From the NCBI GenBank assembly GCA_017303635.1, contig JAFLCG010000030.1, positions 1 to 34,623 on the forward strand: a DNA stretch of 34,623 bases. Direction: 5' to 3'. The notes under the pieces were generated by a model. It did no database searches. It had not been told where the DNA came from and saw only the letters and a list, made by a program, of their open reading frames with translations. The translations under genes were made by a program, and so were the position numbers. This document shows positions 1-7,154 of the stretch, in pieces. The stretch is from Anaerolineae bacterium (GTDB lineage Bacteria > Chloroflexota > Anaerolineae > Aggregatilineales > Phototrophicaceae). How positions within the stretch are numbered: the stretch's first letter is position 1; each line of letters begins with the position of its first letter.

Positions 1-93
1 GAGTACATTGAAATCTGGTACAACCGTCAGCGGCGGCACTCGGCTTTGGGTTATCTCAGCCCTGTCGATTACGAGCAACTCGCCTGCCCCTGA
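1..93 (+). CDS. IS3-family transposase (OrfB), C-terminal fragment
   Basis: Thirty codons in frame 1, then TGA. The reading includes YNRQRRHSALGYLSP followed by VDYEQ, the well-known C-terminal end of the IS3-family integrase-type transposase (rve core, DDE). The catalytic residues lie upstream, outside the window. It is partial because the window starts inside the gene. The stop sits 34 bases before the inferred IS end. Confidence 0.85.
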   Translation, partial: EYIEIWYNRQRRHSALGYLSPVDYEQLACP

Positions 94-127
94 CACTTTT
101 ACTGTCCGTTGAATCGGGGTAAGGTCA
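1..127 (+). mobile_element. 3' end of an IS3-family insertion sequence (partial)
   Basis: The first 127 bases are the right end of an IS. They hold the last codons of an IS3-type transposase and a short tail ending in CA at 126-127, as expected for the TG...CA ends of IS3-family elements. The same 127 bases occur in inverted orientation at 34497-34623, and the two copies diverge immediately beyond the CA. The rest of the element lies outside the window. Confidence 0.85.
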
Positions 128-266
128 AAAGTGTTTCTCCAAGGCCTTCTGCTTGAGGGAGAAGGGGGAAAAGTGTTTCTCCAAGTCCTTCTGCTTGAGG
201 GAGAAGGGGGGAAAAGTGTTTCTCCAAGTCCCTCTCCCTGAGGGAGAGGGATTTAGGGTGAGGGCT
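127..266. repeat. three tandem copies of a palindromic repeat
   Basis: Three units start at about 127, 169 and 212 with a period of 42-43 bases. Each begins AAAAGTGTTTCTCCAAG and contains a palindrome of the type CCCTCTCCCTGAGGGAGAGG. The third copy runs into GATTTAGGGTGAGGGC. A related element lies at 28726-28826, so this is a dispersed family (REP or MITE-like). The array starts exactly at the IS boundary. No gene is seen between 128 and 321. Confidence 0.75.
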
Positions 267-321
267 AAAACTATCCAAAACTGAGGTTCCGTACTCTGCA
301 CTTCTGCACGCTGTACTGATC

Positions 322-729
322 CTATATCGCCCGCATCCGGTTGCCCTTCGGATTATGCTCGACTTCCGCCAACCCGAGCGCCTCCATCAGAGGAGGAATA
401 TACATGCCGAAGCGCCCGCGCAGCCCCTTCTTTAGCCCGTACCAACCGCCGACCGGGTTGCTCTCGGAGCGTCCCCAGGCCTCGACCGTCCCTTCTTTCG
501 CCGGTTTTTGCTCATCGGCGCTGCCCAGCTCCATCCAGTCGCCGTGTGCCTTCAGCATGGCATGCAGATCTTCCAGACAGCGCAGATCATAGAGCAGCGT
601 GGTCGTCCCCACCTGACAGACCAACACCGGCGGGTCCTTGCTCTCATCCTTGTACATGGTGTAGTCCGCCGTACCAGGCGGGGTCTTCAGCTGCCATGGA
701 TCGTCTTTTGTGCCTTTACCCTGTGCCAT
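322..729 (-). CDS. conserved hypothetical protein, 135 aa
   Basis: A soluble protein beginning MAQGKGTKDDPWQLKTPPG. There is no signal peptide or membrane segment. The start is well supported: AAGGAGA lies about 7 bases before the ATG. The motif set (GTKDDPWQLKTPPG near the N-terminus, GGWYGLKKGLRG near residue 95) reminds me of a small uncharacterised bacterial family, but I cannot name a function. It is followed by the repeat array and preceded by another minus-strand gene (SRPBCC) about 128 bases upstream, so it may be transcribed with it. Confidence 0.8.
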   Translation of the reverse strand: MAQGKGTKDDPWQLKTPPGTADYTMYKDESKDPPVLVCQVGTTTLLYDLRCLEDLHAMLKAHGDWMELGSADEQKPAKEGTVEAWGRSESNPVGGWYGLKKGLRGRFGMYIPPLMEALGLAEVEHNPKGNRMRAI

Positions 730-857
730 GATCGTTCTCCTTCATAAATGAACCAACAACGAATGCGAACCAAAATCTGGACTCCCCCGCTCCACCGCCC
801 TCCTGTCTTCGGGAGACGGCACGAACGGAGCGGGGCCGAGGGGTGCGGCCCGTTCCG

Positions 858-1310
858 CTATCCCTGCTCTGCCGCCCGCTTCAAGTCCGCCGCGTATTGA
901 TCGAACGACGGCTTAAAATCCGGCAGCGAGCCACCGATCATCGGCAGCATCAACCCGCTGATGACCTCCCGCATGGCAAAGCGCGTGCCGCCATTCCCCT
1001 GCGGGGTGAGGGTATAGGTCCGCACCCCCTTGAACATCGGGGCCATGCCGTCTTCCCACACCAACAGCCCGGGGGCGGTCATCTGGCTGATCTTCAGATT
1101 AAACACGCGGTCGGGGGCCGTCTTGGCCTTCAGCTTGATCGTTTCGCCCAGCGCAATGCGCCCTTCAACGCTGATGAGGGTGGAATTCCAGCGGGTGAGG
1201 TTAGGAACATCGGTCAGCAGCGCCCAGACCTTTTCCGGCGCGGCTTGAATATCGATCTCGACGGCGCATTCGGTGCTGAACAGGGTCTTCTTACTGGTAG
1301 CGGACGGCAT
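858..1310 (-). CDS. SRPBCC (polyketide cyclase/START-like) domain protein
   Basis: About 150 aa if started at the ATG at 1310, which has GGGAG about 6 bases upstream. A longer frame exists to 1361 but lacks such a site. The sequence fits the SRPBCC fold: an opening strand (STECAVEIDIQAAPEKVWALL), then LTRWNSTLISVEG, then a WEDG turn and a long C-terminal helix. These proteins bind hydrophobic ligands in a deep cavity; the ligand here is unknown. The gene diverges from an ECF sigma factor whose tail is a SnoaL-like small-ligand fold, which suggests a functional pair. It is probably cytoplasmic. Confidence 0.85.
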   Translation of the reverse strand: MPSATSKKTLFSTECAVEIDIQAAPEKVWALLTDVPNLTRWNSTLISVEGRIALGETIKLKAKTAPDRVFNLKISQMTAPGLLVWEDGMAPMFKGVRTYTLTPQGNGGTRFAMREVISGLMLPMIGGSLPDFKPSFDQYAADLKRAAEQG

Positions 1311-1438
1311 AACGACTCCCTTGTTGAGTGCATCCATACAGTGATTCATGACCAACCTCAATCGAGGCCGACCGTGTTATGACGGTAGCAGATGCCAAAA
1401 GGGTTCGGTGGAATGCGGAGTTGCGGTGTGACCCCGGT

Positions 1439-1467
1439 TTGTACGAATAGCACCCTCATAATATAGT
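1439..1467 (+). promoter_or_regulatory. putative promoter of the ECF sigma factor gene
   Basis: TTGTAC at 1439-1444 and TATAGT at 1462-1467, separated by 17 bases. Transcription would begin near 1474, about 30 bases before the sigma factor ATG. The match is to a housekeeping-type promoter; no ECF-type signature was recognised. Confidence 0.5.
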
Positions 1468-1504
1468 GTAAGAATGCAATGCACGCGAACACGGGATACC
1501 CACC

Positions 1505-2518
1505 ATGACCACGCCTTACCCCTATGCTGATGAAGCGGCGGCCCTCCACCGCCTGGAACGAGAGGCATTCGGGCAGGCGCTGGAACCTTTCCGTACCCGC
1601 TTGCGGGTGCATTGCTACCGGCTGATGGGGTCATTGCAGGATGCGGACGACCTGGTGCAGGAGACCTTCCTGCGAGCGTGGAAGCGGCGTGAAACCTTCC
1701 AGGGGCGCGCGACCTTCAGTGCCTGGCTGTACCGCATCGCCACCCATGCCTGCCTCGATGCCCTGGAAAAACGCCCTCGCCGCCTGATTCCCCGCACGCG
1801 CGGAGCCGTCTCCACCACCGATCAGCCCATTGGTGAATCCATCTATGAACCAATTTGGCTGGAACCGTTGCCGGATGAGTGGCTGGGCGTGGATGAAACC
1901 AATCCGGAGGCCTTGCTCGCCGGGCGCGAGCGAGTATCGATTGCGTTCATGGCGGCGCTGCATCTGCTCCCACCCCGCCAAAGAGCTGTTCTGATTTTGC
2001 GTGAAGTACTGGAATGGTCTGCGCGCGAGGTGGCGGAAGCGCTCGATCTGAGCGTACCTGCCGTCAAGAGCCTGCTGCGCCGGGCGCGGGTCAACCTCGG
2101 CGGACAGCCGCCAGAAGCGCCACTACCGCCATTGGATACCGCCCTGCAAACGCGCTTGCAGGCTTATGTTCAAGCGTGGGAGTCAGCGGATATTCCCGCC
2201 CTGCTGGCACTGCTAACCGAAGATGCCACCTTCAGTATGCCCCCCATCCCCGGCTGGTATCAGGGTGTGGCGGAGATCGGCAGGTTAGTGGGCAAGACCA
2301 TTTTTGCCGGGCCAGCCGCCGGTCGCTGGCGGCTCATCCCGGCCAAAGCCAACCGGCAGATCGCTTTTGGCCTCTACCGGATCGATCCGGAACACGGCGG
2401 TCACAGCGCCTATGGCATACAGGTTGTGACCTTCAAGGGGGTGCAGGTGAGCGACATCATCACCTTCCGCACCCCTGGCCTCGTATCGCGTTTCGGCCTG
2501 CCGGAACATGTGACCTGA
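1505..2518 (+). CDS. ECF RNA polymerase sigma factor with C-terminal SnoaL-like domain
   Basis: A 337-aa protein. Sigma region 2 is at about residues 20-90 (RLRVHCYRLMGSLQDADDLV, then QETFLRAWKRR and FSAWLYRIATHACLDALEKR). Region 4 is at about 145-200 (LPPRQRAVLILREVLEWSAR, EVAEALDLSVPAVKSLLRRA). The remaining C-terminal part, about 210-330, looks like the SnoaL/NTF2-type domain found in extended ECF sigma factors of the TIGR02960 (SigX5-like) type. In such factors the extra domain replaces a classical anti-sigma factor and modulates activity, and no anti-sigma gene is seen here. The ATG lacks a strong Shine-Dalgarno. The gene ends 3 bases before the stop of the convergent kinase gene. Its target genes are unknown; the divergent SRPBCC gene is a candidate. 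Confidence 0.9.
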   Translation: MTTPYPYADEAAALHRLEREAFGQALEPFRTRLRVHCYRLMGSLQDADDLVQETFLRAWKRRETFQGRATFSAWLYRIATHACLDALEKRPRRLIPRTRGAVSTTDQPIGESIYEPIWLEPLPDEWLGVDETNPEALLAGRERVSIAFMAALHLLPPRQRAVLILREVLEWSAREVAEALDLSVPAVKSLLRRARVNLGGQPPEAPLPPLDTALQTRLQAYVQAWESADIPALLALLTEDATFSMPPIPGWYQGVAEIGRLVGKTIFAGPAAGRWRLIPAKANRQIAFGLYRIDPEHGGHSAYGIQVVTFKGVQVSDIITFRTPGLVSRFGLPEHVT

Positions 2519-2521
2519 AAG

Positions 2522-4462
2522 CTAGTTGCCTGCAACCCCTTCAGTGATCGCGCACTGACCATCGGCGATGCGGCATTCCGCCAGCACATCACCGTCGCGC
2601 TCCACACGGAAGACTGCTTCAGGATCAGTGCTGATCCAGAACCAGCGTTGGCGCGGCACCTGGAAGAATGCATGGCGTGACCGGCAAACCGCTGGCGGAT
2701 CGCTGATGCCAGTCTGATCGGTGAACACCTGGTAGCACGCGCCGGAACGCATGGCTTCCGGCGGGCTGGCCCCACCGCCCCAGTTGCGGGATTCAAAGGA
2801 TACCGCGGTGCCACTGGGCAGGATCTGGATGAACGACAGCCCGGACACGTTCACAACACTGCGTGATTGATTCATCAGCGTGAGCTGTTCACTGTCCCAG
2901 TACAACATCACCGGCGCGTCCGGGTTGATCGTCGGCACAGCGCTGACCGGCTCGGACGTGACCGCTTCAGTCGGGGTAGCGGTTGGGGGCAGCGGAGTCG
3001 GACTGGGCGTGTGGGTCTCACTGGGTAATGCCGTGGGTTCTGGAATGATGGCCGTGGGATCAGGTTCGAGCGCCGTCGGATTCGGCTCGATAGCCGTCGG
3101 ATTGGCTTCAATCGCGGTGGGTTCAGTCGTCACTACAGAGGTCGGACTGCTGGTTGGCGGCGATTGCGTGAGGCTGGCTGGGAGGCTCGTCTCACTGGCT
3201 TGCAGCGCCACCGCTGTGGGCGTAGTCTCCACCGCACCATTCAAAAGACCGGATGCCACTAAGCCGATAACCACTAACAGACCTATCGCGATCAGGGCGA
3301 TCAGCCAGATCGGCATCGGCAGTCGCCGTTCCTGCTGGTTGCCTAGCACCGTGCTGGTCGCGGACAGGATCGAATCGCGGGTGACCGCCGACTTCTTCGA
3401 GTCCGTAATTGTCGGATCATCCAGACTGGGCGGCAGGGGATTGGTCGATCCAAGCGGACGTGGCTTTGAACTGCGAGTCGGCGGCTTCAGGTGGCTGTCA
3501 CTCAGCGACAGTGGGGCCAGTGGCGGGGGAGCAATCGCCGACCCTTCCGAACGGGCCGGGTTATCCCAGTTCTCCAGCAACCGCGCTTCTGCCACCTGCG
3601 GATTATCGTAAGCCAGCGCGAATTCCAGCGCCCGTGTTAATGCCTGCCCGGTTGCGAAGCGGCGGTTAGGCGTCTTATTCAAGGACTGCCCCACCACTTG
3701 ATCGACTTTGAGGGTCACCCCGTCACGGAACTGACTGGGAGTCGGTGGCGTATCATTCAGGTGCTTGAGCGCCACCGCCATCACGTTCTGATCCGTGAAC
3801 GGCACCTGATTGGTGAGCATCTCAAACAGGCAAACGCCCAGTGAATACAAATCGCTCTGCGGCACCGCCTGCGCGGAGGACACCGCTTGTTCCGGCGCGA
3901 TGTAATGGGCGCTGCCGAAGGTGTTGCCAATCGTGCCTTCAGGGACGCTCAGCGCCAGCCCGAAATCCGTCAACACCGCCCGCCCGCTGCTCGTCACCAT
4001 CACATTCGAGGGTTTGATATCCCGGTGGATAACCCCCTCGGCATGGGCATAATCCAGCGCGCTGGCAATGTCGCGGATGATCCGCAGCACATCGGTATAG
4101 GGAAGGTACGACTTATTTTCGGCATACGTCCGAATGATCGACTTCAGGTCGCGGCCATCAATGAACTGCATCGCCATGTAATAGATCGACCCCACCTGGT
4201 CGAACTGGTAAATGCCGACGATGTTCGGATGGTTCAGCCGGGCAATCGCGCGCGCCTCATTGGTGAAGCGCAGCCGATATTCATCCTGATCCACGCTGGG
4301 GATCAGGCTGGCATCAATCACCTTGACGGCGGCGTAGCGGTTCAGCTTCCGGTCGATGCCCTTATAAACCCGCGCCATGCCGCCATGACCCAGCACATCG
4401 ACAATAACGTAATCGCCCAGTTTTTGATTAATCAGCGGATCGCTTGACATGCCTGTATCCAT
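2522..4462 (-). CDS. transmembrane Ser/Thr protein kinase with extracytoplasmic domain
   Basis: A 646-aa Hanks-type kinase. The catalytic domain is complete: glycine loop GHGGMA (25-30), Lys47 in the AVK strand, Glu69, HRDIKPSN (146-153), DFG (166-168) and APE (189-191). A single membrane helix spans about 382-408. Outside it lies a Thr/Pro-rich linker with five heptads of the PTAIEPN type (DNA repeats of 21 bases around 3048-3122). The last ~130 residues form a globular domain with several cysteines and tryptophans that I cannot name, presumably a sensor. There is no PASTA domain. The first ATG is used here; ATG 4450 (MSSDPL) is an alternative and neither has a clear ribosome site. The gene is divergent from the Clp gene. 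Confidence 0.92.
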   Translation of the reverse strand: MDTGMSSDPLINQKLGDYVIVDVLGHGGMARVYKGIDRKLNRYAAVKVIDASLIPSVDQDEYRLRFTNEARAIARLNHPNIVGIYQFDQVGSIYYMAMQFIDGRDLKSIIRTYAENKSYLPYTDVLRIIRDIASALDYAHAEGVIHRDIKPSNVMVTSSGRAVLTDFGLALSVPEGTIGNTFGSAHYIAPEQAVSSAQAVPQSDLYSLGVCLFEMLTNQVPFTDQNVMAVALKHLNDTPPTPSQFRDGVTLKVDQVVGQSLNKTPNRRFATGQALTRALEFALAYDNPQVAEARLLENWDNPARSEGSAIAPPPLAPLSLSDSHLKPPTRSSKPRPLGSTNPLPPSLDDPTITDSKKSAVTRDSILSATSTVLGNQQERRLPMPIWLIALIAIGLLVVIGLVASGLLNGAVETTPTAVALQASETSLPASLTQSPPTSSPTSVVTTEPTAIEANPTAIEPNPTALEPDPTAIIPEPTALPSETHTPSPTPLPPTATPTEAVTSEPVSAVPTINPDAPVMLYWDSEQLTLMNQSRSVVNVSGLSFIQILPSGTAVSFESRNWGGGASPPEAMRSGACYQVFTDQTGISDPPAVCRSRHAFFQVPRQRWFWISTDPEAVFRVERDGDVLAECRIADGQCAITEGVAGN

Positions 4463-4664
4463 AGAAAAGGTGATGCAAATGCTCTTTCAGTATACCCACA
4501 ATACCCTGTCCAGAAACGAAACGTTTACCCGTCGCTTGCCAGACTGGGTATACTTGTATACAACTTGTAACGTGCTTCGCCGGAAAACCCCCGATATTGT
4601 GGGGGGCGGCCCGCGCATAAACAGGGCATAATCGACCACTTGTTTTGATCAGTGTCATGTTGAG
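4463..4664. promoter_or_regulatory. divergent promoter region between kinase and Clp genes
   Basis: About 200 bases without a gene. GTATAC occurs three times (4490-4495, 4548-4553, 4556-4561). Each overlaps a possible -10 box: TATACT reading toward the kinase at 4494-4489, and TATACT/TATACA reading toward the Clp gene at 4549-4562. The -35 matches are weak, so exact promoters are uncertain. Confidence 0.35.
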
Positions 4665-7100
4665 GTGGATGTGTCTTCTTCACCGGATGAAAAAGAAATT
4701 CGTGAACGTTGTGCCACGCTTCTGAGCGCTGCCGCTGAAGAAGCGCGGAAGCTGGGCCACAATTATGTGGGTGTGGAGCATCTCTTCATGGCTTGTACGC
4801 GGGAAGATGATACGCCCACCGCGAACCTGCTGCGGAAGGCCCGGCTCGACCCGCGGGCTGTCCGGTCGGAAATCCGCCGGGATATTGGCGTGGGTGATAA
4901 CAAACTGAGCGAGGTCATCCCGTATACCCCGCGTGCCGAGATCATTCTGCAACTGGCGATCATGCTCTACGACCGGGACCGGGAGCGCGACCAGACCGGC
5001 GGCGAAGTGGATGAAGCCCACTTCCTGATTGCCATGCTGCAGGAAGGCGAAAGCATCCCGGTTCGCAAACTGCTGGAACTGAACTTCGACCTGAACTACT
5101 GGCTGAAGGCCATGTTGCTGGAAACTGACTCGGTCATCCGGGGCATGATGCCGCCCCCGCCGCCGGCCCAACCGATGCCCCCGCCCGGTTTCAGCCGTCC
5201 GCGCTTTGGCTTCCAACCGCCGCCTATCGATGATGACCCCTTTGACATCAGTGACGAACATATGGCATTTGGCTCCGATGACCTCCTGGGTGGCGAAGTC
5301 AGCAGCAGCCATCCCACCCCCCTGCTCGATAAATACGGTCGGGATCTGACCGCGCAAGCAGCCAACGGCAAAATCGGCCCGGCCATCGCCCGTGACCGCG
5401 AAATCCGGGCGCTGGCACGGACTTTGGCGCGCAGCAAGAAGAATAACCCCCTGCTGCTGGGTGATGCTGGCGTCGGCAAGACCGCCGTCGTGGAAGGTCT
5501 GGCGTATGCCATCCACAGCGGTACGGCGGCCAAATCCCTGCTCAACCGCCGCATCATCCAGATCGAGATCGGCACACTGGTCGCCGGGACCAGCCTGCGC
5601 GGTCAGTTTGAAGAACGGCTCATCGGCATCGTCGATGAAGCTCGCGCTGCTGCCAATGTCATCCTTTTCATTGACGAGATCCACACCATCGTCGGCGCAG
5701 GCGACACCATTGATAGCAACCTGGATGCCGCGAACATCCTCAAGCCTGCGCTGGCCCGGGGCGATATTATGGTCATCGGCGCGACCACCCACGCTGAATA
5801 CCGCAAGGCCATCGCCCAGGACCCGGCGCTGGATCGGCGCTTCCGCACCATTGATATTGAAGAACCAGGCGAAGCCGACACCCTGGAAATCATCAAGGGC
5901 CAGCGCGAACGCCTCGAAAAGCATCATGGTGTCACCATGACCGACGAGGCCATGGAAGCCGCCATTGCCCTTTCCGTCCGCTATATGCCGGATCGCCGCC
6001 TGCCCGATAAAGCCCTTGACCTGCTGGACGAAGCCTGCACCCGCGTCATCATCCGCACCAGTTCACCGGATGAGTTCAACGGGGTGCCTGCCGTCGAGGT
6101 TGAGAACATCGCCGCCGTCCTCTCCGACTGGACCGGCATTCCGGTACACGACCTCAGCACCGACGAGAAAAAACGCCTGGCCGGGCTGGAAAAAGCCCTT
6201 CAGCAGCGTGTCGCCGGTCAGGATCATGCCGTGCGGCTGGTGGCCGAGTCGGTGCGGACAGCCCGCGCCGGACTGGGTGACCCCGGTCGTCCGGTAGGCG
6301 TGTTCATGTTCCTCGGCCCCTCTGGCGTCGGTAAAACCGAGCTGGCACGGGCGCTGGCGGAATTCCTCTTTGGCAGTGAGGACGCCATGCTGCGCCTCGA
6401 TATGTCCGAGTTCCACGACGCCCACACGGTCGCCCGTCTGATCGGTGCGCCGCCGGGTTACAAGGATGCCGACCGGGGTGGTCAACTGACCGATGGCCTG
6501 CGCCGCCGCCCGTATACCGTCGTCCTGCTGGACGAAGTCGAAAAAGCGGCTGCCGAAGTTTTCGACATTTTTCTACAGGTCTTCGACGAAGGGCGCATCA
6601 CCGACTCGCAAGGGCGCACCGTTGATGCACGCAACGCCGTCTTCATCCTCACCAGCAACATCGGCACCGGACGCAATACCCGCAAGATCAGCCTAATGAA
6701 CCAGGACGAAGACGATGCCGAGCCGGATTACACACCGTTCCTGAAAGAGTTCTTCCGCCCGGAACTGCTCAACCGACTGGACGAGGTTGTCACCTTCCGT
6801 CCGCTGAACACCGAGGCGCTCAACCGCATCCTGGATCTGCAGCTCAAGGAACTCTACGACCGGCTCAAGAAACAGAAACTCTCGCTCATCCTCAGCGAAG
6901 ATGCCCGCCAGCTCATCATCGAAAAAGGCACCGACGCAGCCAATGGCGCGCGTCCGCTGCGCCGCGCCATCGAGCGGTTGGTGACACGCCCCCTCAGCAC
7001 GCGCATTGTCGAAGATGCCTTTAAACCCGGTGATGTCATCCATGCCCGTGTGGAGGGTGACGCGCTGCACTTTGAACGCGCCGAAGCCACTGTGGAGTAG
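4665..7100 (+). CDS. Clp-family AAA+ unfoldase (ClpA/ClpC type), no middle domain
   Basis: An 811-aa two-ring AAA+ protein. The N-terminal Clp repeat domain (about 5-155) is followed by a proline-rich linker (about 160-185). NBD1 has Walker A GDAGVGKT (266-273) and Walker B VILFIDEIH (about 332-340). NBD2 has GPSGVGKT (about 551-558) and VVLLDEVEKA (about 619). NBD1 runs almost directly into NBD2 (SDWTGIPV), with no coiled-coil M domain, so it is ClpA-like rather than ClpB- or ClpC-like. At the position of the E. coli ClpA IGL loop that docks on ClpP the sequence reads ISL (675-677). Two GTG starts are possible; the second (4671) is better placed behind GAGG at 4662. It unfolds protein substrates in the cytoplasm, possibly for ClpP. 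Confidence 0.92.
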   Translation: MDVSSSPDEKEIRERCATLLSAAAEEARKLGHNYVGVEHLFMACTREDDTPTANLLRKARLDPRAVRSEIRRDIGVGDNKLSEVIPYTPRAEIILQLAIMLYDRDRERDQTGGEVDEAHFLIAMLQEGESIPVRKLLELNFDLNYWLKAMLLETDSVIRGMMPPPPPAQPMPPPGFSRPRFGFQPPPIDDDPFDISDEHMAFGSDDLLGGEVSSSHPTPLLDKYGRDLTAQAANGKIGPAIARDREIRALARTLARSKKNNPLLLGDAGVGKTAVVEGLAYAIHSGTAAKSLLNRRIIQIEIGTLVAGTSLRGQFEERLIGIVDEARAAANVILFIDEIHTIVGAGDTIDSNLDAANILKPALARGDIMVIGATTHAEYRKAIAQDPALDRRFRTIDIEEPGEADTLEIIKGQRERLEKHHGVTMTDEAMEAAIALSVRYMPDRRLPDKALDLLDEACTRVIIRTSSPDEFNGVPAVEVENIAAVLSDWTGIPVHDLSTDEKKRLAGLEKALQQRVAGQDHAVRLVAESVRTARAGLGDPGRPVGVFMFLGPSGVGKTELARALAEFLFGSEDAMLRLDMSEFHDAHTVARLIGAPPGYKDADRGGQLTDGLRRRPYTVVLLDEVEKAAAEVFDIFLQVFDEGRITDSQGRTVDARNAVFILTSNIGTGRNTRKISLMNQDEDDAEPDYTPFLKEFFRPELLNRLDEVVTFRPLNTEALNRILDLQLKELYDRLKKQKLSLILSEDARQLIIEKGTDAANGARPLRRAIERLVTRPLSTRIVEDAFKPGDVIHARVEGDALHFERAEATVE

Positions 7101-7123
7101 GGACGCCCCCCGTTGGGTGTCCC
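7100..7123 (+). terminator. hairpin after the Clp gene
   Basis: GGGACGCCC (7100-7108) pairs with GGGTGTCCC (7115-7123) with one G-U pair and a 6-base loop. It overlaps the last base of the stop codon. No U-run follows, so it may be a weak terminator or a processing/stability hairpin. Confidence 0.4.
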
Positions 7124-7154
7124 AGATCACCTAAAGGAATAGGATTGCTTACCC

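Noticed and set aside
127..266. CRISPR array
   Set aside because: The units are contiguous near-identical palindromes without unique spacers, and no cas genes are present.
843..1382. Plus-strand frame of 179 codons over the SRPBCC gene
   Set aside because: Antisense shadow; the minus strand has a proper start signal and a recognised fold.
4680..5927. Long minus-strand open frame (415 codons) inside the Clp gene
   Set aside because: It is antisense to a clear AAA+ gene and its translation has no recognisable domain; high GC at codon positions opens such frames.
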